Shown here one piece after another: positions 1 through 11,240 of a stretch of DNA of 64,000 nucleotides. How positions within the stretch are numbered: position 1 is the stretch's first letter; each line of letters begins with the position of its first letter. The stretch is from positions 7,654,383 to 7,718,382 of the forward strand of contig NW_022098021.1 in NCBI RefSeq assembly GCF_002288925.2, read 5' to 3'. A program made the position numbers and the translations under genes. The notes under the pieces were generated by a model. That model did not search any database and was not told where the DNA came from. It saw nothing but the letters and a program-made list of their open reading frames with translations. This DNA is from Delphinapterus leucas. Lineage: Eukaryota > Chordata > Mammalia > Artiodactyla > Monodontidae.

Positions 1-360
1 CCCCCACTCCAAAGCCCCCTCCAGGCCGCGTGGGTCCTTGGAGGCATAGGAGGGAGGCCGGGGAGATCAGGAGAGACAGGTGGGAGGAGCCATCTGGGAG
101 GAGCAGGAGAGGAGAGGAGGGTGTTTGCCCCTCCCACTCGAGCCCAGGAAGCCTGCTGGGCTCCCAGGTGAGGTCCCCCGCCCTCTGAGACCAGGGGTGG
201 GGGGCACACCTGGGCCCCTTCTGTTCCTTGAGCCTAAGCCCCACCCCCCACAGCCCCAGGGCCTTTTCCAGCCCTGTGGGTCCTGAGCATAGGCCCCACC
301 CAACACCCAAACCTTGCCCTTGCTTAGGCCCTGCCTCCACAGCCAAGGCCTTCCCCACCC
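1..360. other. GC-rich unique sequence, no gene recognised
   Basis: Purine- and pyrimidine-rich GC-rich sequence. Several short open frames run through it on both strands but none resembles a protein. A (T/C)-rich stretch at 361-415 leads into AT-rich DNA. Confidence 0.5.
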
Positions 361-3300
361 CACTTTTCTTTTCTTTCTTTCTTTTTTTTTTTCCTTTTCC
401 TTCCTCCTCTGTTTTACTATTGTGGTACTGATGTACCTTATGGTTATTGATTCATCTATATTTTTATTTTATATTCTTTCTAACATATCTGTTAGTTTCC
501 TAGTCTAATTTTATTTTTTACTTTGTTATTGCTTTTTTTTTTTTTTTTTTGCCACCCCACACGGCTTGTGGGATCTTGGTTCATGAGCCAGGGGCCAAAG
601 CTCCTGCAGTGGGAGCGCTGAGTCTGAACCACTGGACTAATAGAGAACCTCAGACACCAGTGAATATTCATCGGAGTGAGGTCTCACGGAGGTCCTCATC
701 TCAGTATCAGGACCCAGCTCTACCCAACAACCTACAAACTCCAGTGTTGGAAGCCTCAGGCCAAACAACCAGTAAGACAGGAACACAATCTAACTCATTA
801 AAAAAAAAAAAAAATGAGATAGCAAAAAATATGCCACAGAGAAGGAGCAAGGTAAAAACCTAAAAGACCAAATAAATGAAGAGGAAATAGGCAATATATC
901 TGAAAAAGAATTCAGAGTAATGATAGAAAAGATGATCCAGAATATCGGAAACAGAATGGGGGCACAGACTGAGAAAATACAAGAAGTGTTTAACAAAGAT
1001 CTAGAAGAACTAAACAACAAACAAACAGAGATGAACAACACAATAACTGAAATGAAAAATACCGTAAAAAACACAAATACATGGAGGCTAAACATTGAGC
1101 TACTAAATAACCAAGAGATCACTGAAGAAATCAAAGAAGAAATTAAAAAATACATTGAAACAAATGACAATGAAAACACGATGACCCAATGCCTATGGAA
1201 TGCAGCAAAAGCAGTTCTAAGAGGGAAGTTTATAGCAATTCAATCTCACCTCAAGAAACAAGAAATATCTCAAATAAACAATCTAACCCTACACTTAAAA
1301 CAACTAGAGAAAGAAGAACAAAGAAAACCCAAAGTCAGTAGAAGGAAAGCAATCATAAAGATCAGAGCAGAAATAAATGAAAGAGAAACAAGGAAAACAA
1401 TAGCAAAGATCAATAAAACTAAAAGTTTATCTTTGAAAAGATAAACAAAATTGATAAACCCTTAGCCAGACTCATCAAGAAAAAAAAGGGAGAGGACACA
1501 AATCAATAAAATTAATAATGAAAAAGGAGAAAACACAACTGAATCTGCAGAAATACAAAGGATTATAAGAGACTACTACAAACAACTATATGCCAATAAA
1601 ATGGACAACCATCAAGAAATGGACAAATTCTCAGAAAGGTACAATTTTCCAAGACTGAACCAGGAAGAATTAGAAAGTATAAACAGACCTATCACAAGTA
1701 ATGAAATTGAAACCGTAATTAAAAATCTTCCAAGAAACAAAAGTCCAGGACCAGATGGCTTTACAGGTGAATTCTATCAAACATTTAGAGAAGAGCTAAC
1801 ATCCATCCTTCTCAAACTCTTCCAAAAAATTGCAGAGGGAGAAACACTCCAAAATTCATTCTACAAAGACACCATCACCCTGATTCCAAAACCAGAAAAA
1901 GATATCATAGAAAAAGAAAATTATAGACCACTATCACTGATGAACATAGATGCAAAAATCCTGAACAAAATACTAGCAAACAGAATCCAACAACACATTA
2001 AAAGGATCATACACCATGATCAAGTGGGGATTTGTCCCAGGGATGCAAGGATTCTTCAATATACGCAAATCAATCAATGTGATACACCACATTAACAAAT
2101 TGAAGAATAAAATCCATATGATCATCTCAGCAGATGCAGGAAAAGCTTTTGACAAAATTCAACACCGATTTATGATAAAAACTCTCCAGAAAATGGGCAT
2201 AGAGGGAACCTACCTCAACATAATAAAGGTCATATATGACAAACCCACAGCAAGCATCATATTCAATGGTGAAAAACTGAAAGCATTTCCACTTAGATCA
2301 GGAACAAGACAAGGATGTCCACAGTCGCCACTCTTATTCAACACAGTTTTGGAAGTCCTAGGCACAGCAATGAGAGAAGAAAAAGAAATAAAAAGAATAC
2401 AAATTGGAAAAGAAGAAATCAAACTCTCAGTGTTTGCTGATGACATGATACTATATATAGAAAATCCTAAATATGCCACCAGAAAACTGCTAGAACTAAT
2501 CAATGAATTTGGTAAGCTTGCAGGATACAAAATTAATGCACAGAAATCTCTGGCATTCCTACACACCAACAATGAAAAATCAGAAAGAGAAATTAAGGAA
2601 ACAATCCCATTTACCATTGCAACAAAAAGAATAAAATACCTAGGAATAAACTGCCTAAGGAAGCAAAAGACTTGTACTCAGAAAGCTATAAAACACTGAT
2701 GAAAGAAATCAAAGATGACATAAACAGATGGAAAAATATACCATGTTATTGGATTGGAAGAACCAATATTGTGAAAATGACTATACTACCCAAAGCAATC
2801 TACAGATTCAATGCAATCCCTATCAAACTACCAGTGGCATTCTTCACAGAATTAGAACAAAAAATGTTACAATTTGTATGGAAACACAAAAGACCCCGAA
2901 TAGCCAAAGCAATCTTGAGAAAGAAAAATGGAGTTGGAGGAATCAGGCTCCCCTACTTCAAATTATACTACAAAGCTACAGTAATCAAGACAGTATGGTA
3001 CCGGCACAAAAACAGAAATATAGATCAATGCTACAGGATAGAATACCCAGAGGTAAACCCACACACATATGGGCACCTCATTTATGACAAAGAAGGCAAG
3101 AATACAATGGAGAAAAGACAAGACAGCCTCTTCAATAAGTGGTACTGGGAACACTGGACAGGTACATGTAAAAGAATGAAATTAGAACATTACCCAACAC
3201 CATAAAGAAAAATAACGTCCAAATGGATTAAAGACCTAAATGTAAGGCCAGACACTATAAAACTCTTAGAGGAAAACGTAGGAAAAACACTCTTTGACAT

Positions 3301-3705
3301 AAACCACAGCAAGATCTTTTTTGTCCCACCTCCTAGAGTAACGGAAATAAAACCAAAAATTAAAAAGTGGGATTTAATTAAACTTAAAATCTTTTGCACA
3401 GCAAAGGAAACCATAAGCAGGACAAAAAGACAACCCTCAGAATGGGAGAAAATATTTGCAAATGAAACAACAGACAAAGGATTAATCTCCAAAATATACA
3501 AGCAGCTCATGCAGCTCAATAACAAAAAACAAACAACCCAATCCAAAAATGGTCAGAAGACCTAAACAGACATTTCTCCAAAGAAGATATACAGATTGCC
3601 AACAAACACATGAAAGGATGCTCAACATCACTAACCATTAGAGAAATGCAAGTCAAAACTGCAATGAGGTATCACCTCACACCAGTCAGAGTGGCCAATC
3701 ATTTT
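360..3705 (+). mobile_element. LINE-1, 5'-region to ORF2, internally deleted and 3'-truncated
   Basis: AT-rich sequence and a T-run (about 531-550) precede a cetartiodactyl L1 5' region (551-830). An ORF1 start follows (from about 834), with the coiled-coil segment MGAQTEKIQEVFNKDLEELN. At about 1065-1075 the reading passes straight into ORF2 (KNTNTWRLN, NDNENTMTQCLW), so the ORF1 RNA-binding domain, the intergenic spacer and the ORF2 endonuclease are missing. Reverse transcriptase follows, with [26 protein letters not shown] and the active-site block VFADDMILY (near 2435). Frames change near 1440, 2020-2090 and 2650-2680, so it is inactive. Homology ends near 3700 within [11 protein letters not shown]; the last part of ORF2 and the 3' UTR are absent. 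Confidence 0.9.
537..660 (-). repeat. tRNA/SINE-like module inside the L1 5' region
   Basis: 'gcggcttgtgggatcttggttc'-like sequence followed by 'gaaccactggacta' resembles the reverse complement of the tRNA-derived SINE at 40551-40675 (same 'gggatctta', 'gcagtgg' and 'ccactgga' landmarks). It sits directly upstream of L1-type sequence with no visible duplication between them, so it looks like part of this L1's 5' end. The assignment comes from pattern recognition. Confidence 0.5.
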
Positions 3706-4330
3706 TTATATTGAGAAATACAGAGAAAAGTTGATGTATTTAGAAGGAAGTGATTGAAAAGCAAACCTGTAGCCGAGTGTGTTCCCATAGAAAAAAGCCA
3801 GGCAGAGCCCATCCCCAGCGCCCCTCGTGCGCATGTGCGGTCCTGCCCTAGGTCCCACTCCTCCCCAGAGGGCTGCACACTTGACTCCTCAGGAGGGCCC
3901 CCCCTTCCGGGGGGTCGGGGGAGGGGGCATTGGAGCCTTTCCCTGCGCTGTGGGGCCCAAGGTGCCCAGCCTGGCCCAGTGGGGGCGGCACATGATTGAG
4001 TTGTGGGTGATTGATTGCTTTTTACTCACGCCATCTCGGAGAGTTTCCTGGAAGTGATATTTTGTGTTATCACTGCTTTCAAGAAAGGCCACTTTGATGA
4101 GACAATAAAAAGGACAGCCCTGAGAGGACTCGTGCAGGCCCAGCAAAGCGAGTGCAGCTCCTCCCGGCGGGCTTGCCTCCTGCCTCTCCCACCCCCGGGC
4201 CAGACCCCAGCTCCCAGCATGGGGGGCAGGGCAGCAGGGCTGGGCTCCACCTGGGGCAGCTTGGGGACTCTGGCAAAGGCAGGACTTTGTGGTGGACTCA
4301 GATCTCAGTCCCTTCACTCATCTCTGGGGA
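3706..4330. other. Unique GC-rich sequence, no gene recognised
   Basis: Low-repeat sequence with GC-rich patches. Open frames here on both strands are mutually overlapping and lack domain-like sequence or exon boundaries I can defend. Confidence 0.4.
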
Positions 4331-4334
4331 CCTG

Positions 4335-4460
4335 GGCAAGTCCAGTCTTCATTCTCAACCTCAGCTGGCCCATCTGCACGACGGAGATGATAAGGCTGGC
4401 CTCACAGGGCTGCGGTGAAGATGAAACCTGCGCCCTAGATGTAGGTACTCACACTTCACC
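4335..4460 (+). repeat. MIR SINE fragment
   Basis: 'ttctcaacctcagctggcccatctgcacgacgg' followed by 'ctcacagggctgcggtgaagat' follows the MIR core and 3' part (cctcagtttcctcatctgtaaaatgg, catagggttgttgtgagga). Well diverged. Confidence 0.6.
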
Positions 4461-4689
4461 CAGCAGAACAGGTGCTCCTCACAGCCAACGCCCTTCCTCT
4501 TCCAGTCCCGACGTGCTGGGAGCGGCATGAACAACGCATGACTGCCCGCGGGCCTCCTGTGTCCTCACCATGGCCTCAAAGCTCTTCGGACCCCCTCCCG
4601 CTTCACTCGCTCCCAGTCTCTGAAGCACCAGCCTCCGTGGCCTCATTCAGTTACTCAGATGTCCTCAGCAGTTTCCCATTTCAGGGCCT

Positions 4690-4968
4690 CTGCCCTTGTT
4701 CCGTCTGCCTGAAGCACCATGCCCACCCCACCCCTGTATTTCCCTTCCGATCTTAATTTAAATCTCACCTCCTCCTTATCTGACTATGCGCCCATTGACC
4801 CTGTTCATTTTCCCTATTGGACATGTCATGGGCCTATGAGTATAGATGGTGAATTCTTTGCCTACTCACTGTCACTAGAGTGGGGGGGTAGGAACCACAA
4901 CTGTTTTGTTCCCCACTGTAGGCCTAACACCTATCACAAGGCATGGCACATAATAGCTGTTCAATACT
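4690..4968 (+). repeat. L2 LINE 3' end
   Basis: The order of landmarks fits the L2 3' end: 'aatctcacctcctcc', 'ggaaccacaactgttttgttc', 'aacacctatcacaaggcatggcacataatagctgttcaata'. Diverged and truncated. Confidence 0.6.
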
Positions 4969-5009
4969 TTTTTCAAAAAAATGAATAAGCAATCAAAAAC
5001 TGAGACTCT

Positions 5010-5200
5010 GATGTCAAATCTCACTAGGATTTACTGGCAGGTGGTCTGAACTCTTTGTGCCTCAGTTTTCCTTGTCTGTAAAACTGGTAAATAAAAATAG
5101 TACCCAGCTCATTGGGTTGTTAGGAGGATTTCAAGAGATAATCCTTGTCAGGTACTTGTCTGGCACTCAGGAAGGACACTATAAATTCTGGTTTCCATTA
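5010..5200 (+). repeat. MIR SINE
   Basis: 'ctcagttttccttgtctgtaaaactgg', 'tcattgggttgttaggaggatt' and 'tacttgtctggcactcagga' follow the MIR consensus in order. Confidence 0.75.
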
Positions 5201-5440
5201 TCATGATTAGGTGAACTCTTGACAGGGGAGGGCTGAGTGGAGAGCACCACAAATTAACAAAGGTTCCAGGGACACTGTGATCCCAGGACATCATGAAGAC
5301 CTTGTCCTGTCCCACCACTCTTGGGGCTTGGAGCTGGGGGGGTGAGGAGGAGTCTTTTGCTATAGGCTAGGGATTCAGGGATCGAACACACAGGACACCC
5401 AGCCTCAAGGAGAGCACATTCTAGTGAATGTGAATGTATA

Positions 5441-5815
5441 AATCTGCTGGGGCTTCCCCAACAAAATGTCACAGACTGGGTGCCTTAAACAATAGGAATT
5501 AATTTTCTCTCAGTTCTGGGGTCTGGGAAGTCCAAGATCAAGGTGGCATCACCTTCTGTTTCTGCTGAGGGCTCCCTTCCTGACTTACAGACAGCCACCT
5601 TCTCACTGTGTCCTCACATGGCCTTTCCTTGGTGTGTATGTATCGGGGAGGGGCTCTGTAGTGTCTCTTCATAATCCTATCAAGAGCCCCACCCCCATGA
5701 ACTCATCTAACCCTAATTACGTCCCAAAGGCCCCATCTCCAAATACTATCACATTGGAGGTTAGGGTTTTAACATACAAATTTTGAGGGGACACAAACAT
5801 TTCGTACACAACAGT
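5441..5815 (-). repeat. Ancient LTR-like repeat (MaLR/MLT1-type, tentative)
   Basis: 'gtcacagactgggtgccttaaacaatag', 'agttctggggtctgggaagtccaagatcaaggtg' and 'tccaaatactatcacattggaggttaggg' form a common mammalian repeat in reverse orientation. The element at 53646-53940 carries the complementary part of the same family on the + strand. The exact family name is not certain. Confidence 0.6.
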
Positions 5816-6840
5816 GAATATTTACTGACTTGGGTTGTATACTCTAACCAGTCACCCCTCCCTTATTGAGGGGTTCACTGGGATGGAGCCAATGGTATGG
5901 GCCATGTACCAATCCCATCAACCAATGGGACTGCTTGTTGATGATGTCATTCTCTGAGGGCTTCTCTGTTGGACTAGGGGTGCGGTTCAGGTTACCCTGC
6001 TCCTCTGATGTGGAGACTAGTTTTCTCGTTTTGGCATTTGCCTTCTGATATTTAGCTTCCAGACACACCCAAAAGAAAACGAATTTGAAACAGCACTTAA
6101 AACCCCCACAGAGCGGGCATGGGTATGTGTTGTGGGGTGGGTGGGATGTCTCTGTGTCACCCCAAAACCTCACTTAAGGATTGCTGGCTTGGTTTCTTAC
6201 TGAATTCCAGCTAAGCAGACAGAACATAAACTTTGCATTTTATCTCCATTTCATCTCACCACCCCCTCTCACACCCAGACCTAATCACTTACAGCAATAT
6301 TAGAACCAACGTGGTATTTATCATAATATCCTGGGAGAATAGTGTTCTGGTAAGTACAATGACAGCTAGTTACAGAGACTGAAGGCTCCAGGGAGCATTA
6401 ATCATGGTGTCTGAGTGCATTTGTGGGAGCACATTGTAAACTAATTGCCATGTGCAAAACTCACTCTATTATTACCTGTAATATACAATTTCACACACAA
6501 CTTCTTTTTTGTTGCTTTTACACCCTTGTAGACACACTCTAAGGTATGTCTCAGCCTTAAAACTCTTAGCTATGAAAACAAAACAGGAAGGCAAGAGAAA
6601 TACTTTTGATGAGTGATAAATGTATCTGCCTAATAGAGCCCTTAGATCATAGAAGACGTTCAATGGCTAGTTTTTGATTAAATAAATGAATATGTAAAAA
6701 ATAAGTGTTTTTTAAATCTCAGCTTGATTTACTGCTAATTTGTCTGCTAACCTAGGGCAAGACATTGCCCTCTTTGAACATAAAGTAAACTAACAATAGA
6801 AGAAGGGGAAAAAAACCTACTGTACTAAGGGATATGGCAT
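5816..6840. other. Unassigned intronic or intergenic sequence
   Basis: No coding exon, SINE or clear LINE was recognised. The sequence is moderately AT-rich and probably contains old degraded repeats. Confidence 0.4.
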
Positions 6841-6844
6841 TACT

Positions 6845-7700
6845 ACCCCAGAGGATTTCTTGGAAGAAAACTTTATTATGTTGAGATACTTTCCTTCTAT
6901 TCCTAGTTTGTTGAGAGTTTTTATCATGAAAGAATTTTGAATTTTGTCAAACACTTCTTCTGCATCTATTGAGACAATCATGTGATTTTTATCCTTCATT
7001 CTGTTAATGTGATGTGTCACATTAATTGATTTCTGTATCTTGAACCATCATTCATTTCAGTGTGCTGTTGGATTTGGTTTGCTAGTATTTTGTTGAGGAT
7101 TTTTGTGTCTAGATTCATCGGGGATGTTGGCCTGTTGTATTCTTTTCTTGTGGTGTCTCTGTCTGGCTATGATATCAGGATAATGCTGGCCTTATAAAAT
7201 GAGTTTGGAAGTATTCTCTGCTCTTCAATTTTTTTGGAAGTTTTTGAGAAAGGCTGGTCTTTTTTTAAATGTTTGGTAGAATTCACCAGTGAAGTCATCT
7301 GGTCCTGGGCTTTCAATTCAATTTCTATACTAGTTATATGTCTGGTCAGACTATGTATTTCTTCATGATTTAGTCTTGGTAGATTTTGTTTCTAGGAACT
7401 TGTCCATTTCTTTTAGGTTGTCCAGTTGTTGGCATATAATTGTTCATAGTAGTCTCTTGTGACCCTTTTTATTTCTGTTGTATCATTTGTGATGTCTCTT
7501 CTTTCATTTTTAATGTTATTTATTTCAGTCTTCTCTCTTTTTGTCTTAGTTAATCTGGCTAAAGGTTTGCAAATATTGTTAATCTTTAAAAAAAACCCTC
7601 AGTTTTATTCGTTTTTTGTTTTATTTCTTTTCTAGTCTTTGTTATTTCCTGCCTTCTGCCAACTTTGGGCTTAGTTTGTTCTTTTTTTTAGTTCCTTCAG
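6845..7700 (-). mobile_element. LINE-1 ORF2 reverse-transcriptase fragment
   Basis: The minus strand encodes [20 protein letters not shown] and [20 protein letters not shown] from the L1 reverse transcriptase. Toward 7700 the frame runs back through '[15 protein letters not shown]'-like and N-terminal ORF2 sequence, with interruptions. It lacks a 3' end and is inactive. It is more diverged than the copy at 0.4-3.7 kb. Confidence 0.85.
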
Positions 7701-7704
7701 GTGT

Positions 7705-8098
7705 AAAGTTACACCTCACCCTGCACGTTCAGGGACTCACAGCATCCTGTCCCTCATCCTCTGCCATGTGCCCATGACGCCATCACTGCCAGCCTTCACT
7801 ATCTCTCACTGAACCTAATACAATAACATCCTGAGACAAATCTTTTCCCTCTATTGAGTCTTCATTATACCAACCTGTGTGACATATACTTTTTCTTCCC
7901 TTGACTTTTGCAGTAAATCCCTCCCTGGTTCTCCAACTCCTCCTGTCTTTGTCCTCCTCTTCCCTCTCACATGCTGAGAGCCCCTCAAGTCCTAGCCTTG
8001 GCCTTCTCCTTCACCCCATTACCTCCTTAAGTATTATCTTTCCTTTTTATGGCTTTGGTATGATCTTAAATCTACTTCTTGACCCCTGTCCTTTAAAT
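7705..8098 (+). repeat. Old L2-like or unclassified sequence, left part
   Basis: Pyrimidine-rich sequence resembling L2 3' regions ('tgaccctgtcctttaaatcctaggttcatctt'). It is interrupted by the SINE at 8110-8433 and resumes at 8449. Family assignment is uncertain. Confidence 0.35.
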
Positions 8099-8109
8099 CC
8101 TAGGTTCAT

Positions 8110-8433
8110 CTTTTTTTTTTCTTTTATAAATTTTTATTTATTTATTTATGGCTGTGTTGGGTCTTTGTTGCTGCGCATGGGCTTTCTCTAGTTGCAGTGA
8201 GCGGGGGCTACTCTTCATTGCAGCGTGCTGGCTTCTCACTGCGGTGGCTTCTCTTGTTGCGGAGCACAGGCTCTAGGTGTGTGGGCTTCAGTAGTTGCGG
8301 CACGCAGGCTCAGTAGTTGTGGCGCACGGGCTTAGTTGCTCCGTGGCACGTGGGATCTTCCCGGACCAGGGCTCGAACCCGTGTCCCCTGCATTGGCAGG
8401 TGGATTCTTAACCACTGCGCCACCAGGGAAGCC
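8110..8433 (-). mobile_element. CHR-type tRNA-derived SINE (long form)
   Basis: Reads on the minus strand. The head 'ccaccagggaagccc' is at 8421-8433, the B-box-like 'gctcgaacccgtgtcccc' lies near 8370, and the AT-rich tail is at 8110-8150. The flanking repeat 'cctaggttcatcttt' at 8099-8113 and 8434-8448 is an exact target-site duplication of about 15 bp. Confidence 0.92.
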
Positions 8434-8448
8434 CCTAGGTTCATCTTT

Positions 8449-9840
8449 GAGTGGATATCCTACAGGCCTTTCAAAACTGAAGTGTCAAAATACAACAGGC
8501 CTCCCCCCGCCCCCTACCCCCGCCCAGATTCTGCAGTGTTTCCTATGTTTTCTGTCCTGATTACAGCCTCCATCTCATCATTCAAATTGAGAACCTTGGA
8601 ATTCCCTGTGGTTGCTTCCTCTCTTCCTCACCTTTTACTTCCAATCACTAACGAATTCTTGTCCCTTTTCTCCTCTCATTTCTGTAGTCACTGCCCCAGT
8701 GTGGGTGGGAGCAATTGCTTGCGTGTTCTAGTTGATTGGCTCACAGCCTCCAGTCTCTCCTCTTTGCAACTTGGCCCACAAACTCTAGACAGCTTTGATT
8801 ATGCTCTGCTTACACTTGAACAAATGTCAATGATATTGGGCCCGTATCCCAGTGGGTCGAGGCCTTTTTGGACACTGATGCTTGTCACATGATCTGCACT
8901 CCCTCCCAGCTTCTTTGAAGTACGAAAGTGATCAGAATCACCATTGTTTTCTGGGTTTCATACAGGTTGATGTTAAGACATGCCTGGCTCTCTCAAGATA
9001 TGGTTCATCCCATAATGGCATCCCCATGATGCTGCAGGTGAGACTCCTCACATAAGTGACAGAATCCCAGCCACCCTTCAGTGCCTTAGTACAATCCATT
9101 GGTCCAGGTCAAGCATGCACTGAGTATAAACAGCCTGCCTTCTTTCCTGAGCTGAGTTATGAATTGGGAGCCTTGATGATCCACTTATTTTATTCCTGGA
9201 AGGCTGATATCTAGAGAGGAAGAATCTAACGTCAGTAACTAGGGACACGTTCAGTGTGATCTCTTATCTTACTGGCCTTTCTCTCTTTTGCCACCTAAAA
9301 ACAGAAACACTGATGAGCCCTTGTGGACAGTTGTCATTGGCCTCAGTCTCCCCATCACCTTTCATAACTGGACTCCACAATCCTCTCCATTTTGAAGGGC
9401 GAAACCAGGAGATGTATCCTACTCTTTAGCTCACTGTGATCCGGACGGAAAAACTATGGAGACGGTAAGGTCATTAGGATATAGAATACTAAGACTTGTC
9501 AGAAATTGACTCACTTATCATAACGCTTTGCAATTTAGAAAGGTTCAAAGAAATGAAATCTGGAGCCAGCCCAAGCCCTGCTGGGGGCTTCCAATTTCCT
9601 GGCCCCCCTGTTCTTCCCAGCGGTATATGCTGAGCACGCCCTGGGTCTGGGGCCCTGTCCTAAGCACTGTATGAAAGCTTCAGGTTGTGACATGTGACAA
9701 AATGCTCTCCTGAATCCCTGGGCTGCAACTAGCGGGATAAGATTCCTCTAAACCTAACTCTTAAATGAGATGACAGCCTTGCTGCCCTTACCGAGATTAA
9801 AACATACAGATTAGCTAGAGACATTTCTGAAGAAGGGAGG
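8449..9840. other. Old repeat remnant and unique sequence, no gene recognised
   Basis: 8449-8890 continues the pyrimidine-rich repeat interrupted by the SINE. The rest is unique sequence. The only exon-like item is a 35-nt AG...GT segment at 9430-9464, which was rejected as too short. Confidence 0.35.
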
Positions 9841-10858
9841 AAATTATCAGTCCTAAATTGGACTTTTTGCATCTTAAAAAAAAATCACAGGTAGCCCCTT
9901 TGAAAAACTCCATCCTTCTAGATTGTTATGGCCCATGTCTATTGCTGTTCCGGAGGCACAATGAAATGATTCGGATGCCTCGAATTCCAGGAATTTGGTC
10001 TCTTGCCAGAGCTGCAGAGTGATATGAATAATTTCTGGGCTCTGATACTCAGGATGGATGTATTTCTGGGATTTTCTTTTCTTTTTTTTTTTTTTTTTTT
10101 TTGGCAGAAATACCACTGGAGTCTCTCTCTTAGAGAAGTTGGCGATTTCACACTTTGAGGCAGGCTCGGAGCCTCCTTTCAGGGTAAGCCACAGCAGGGC
10201 AGAGATCTCCACTTCAGGCAACTCTCTCCATTCTTTAAAGTCTTGTTGTAAGAAAAATATGCCAACATCCAGGGGCAAAGATTTGTGAAAGATAAGCCAG
10301 CGGTACACGACACTTTGTTTCCCCTGATCTTAATGTACTTAGAATAACGGAGCAAGTGTGAATCTTAGTCTGTAACCTTGGATGTGCAAGAAGGATAACT
10401 TACTTTAGTTTCCAAAACTCGAGTTCAATTCTATTCTGAGCACCCACCATAATATCGGTCACTGCAGGGGTTACCCCACCCACACGGTGCCAGAGTTTGG
10501 GGCGCGCATTGGTGGGAAGCCGTCACCAAGGCCCCTTCACGCCTGAGGCTGTCTCGTACACAAGACTGCACCAGGTGGCACGTCTGCCTGGAGCTCCACG
10601 CAGCCACTTTTCTCACGTTCCTGGGGAACCACTGCTCCCCCGGCAGCCCCTCTGGGAAGCTGGGCTGTGTGCCCACTAGGACCCTCAGCCCTCTCTTCCT
10701 GCCCCTCCCTTGTGGTTCTTTTGCTCTTACTCTTCCCCCAGCCCAAGGAGGCTCTCCTTTGGTTCTGGGGGAAATCCTCCTCCCTTTATTCTGTCCCCAC
10801 TAGGACCCTCCTGCTTGCCCACCCTCTCCAGGTCTCTGCGTGCCTTACCGCTCTTTGA
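9841..10858. other. Unique sequence with a poly(T) tract
   Basis: A T-tract lies at 10076-10102 without a recognisable retroelement on either side. Open frames of 60-144 codons on both strands are unlike any family I know. Confidence 0.4.
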
Positions 10859-11240
10859 ACACCCCAAGCACACGTGCACCTCAGGGCCTTTGCATTTGCC
10901 ATCATCACCCCCAGGGGTGACCTTCTTTTCTGAAATCCATGTGGTTCAATCCAGTGTCACCCACTTTTCCGAGAGGCCTCTCTGACCATGAAAATACACT
11001 CTCCCACCCCCAGACCCAAATTTGCTTATTCCTTCACCCTGCTTTATTTATCTCCATAGCAATTAGCATTATCTGACACATGATGTATTGATTTGGCTGT
11101 TTATTTATTATCTGCCTACCCATTAGAATATGAGCTCCACAATGGCAAGACCCTTCTCTATTATATTCCATCAGCCTAGAACAGCACTGGGCACATGGTA
11201 TATAGTCAATAACTATTTGAAGAATGAAGGAATGAATGGC
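10859..11240 (+). repeat. L2 LINE 3' end
   Basis: 'ctcagggcctttgcatttgcc', 'gagaggcctctctgacca', 'attagaatatgagctccacaa' and 'cctagaacagcactgggcaca' occur in the order of the L2 3' region, ending near 'gaatgaaggaatgaatgg'. Confidence 0.75.

Noticed and set aside
8110..8433. Possible tRNA gene from A-box and B-box-like sequence
   Set aside because: The boxes belong to tRNA-derived SINEs; no cloverleaf with intact acceptor stem. The same holds for the other SINE copies.
8317..8892. 191-codon open frame
   Set aside because: Half lies in a SINE and half in an old pyrimidine-rich repeat.
9430..9464. Exon-like 35-nt segment between 'ctctttag' and 'gtaagg'
   Set aside because: Good splice-like ends, but too short to identify. 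Neither frame continues convincingly into exon A.
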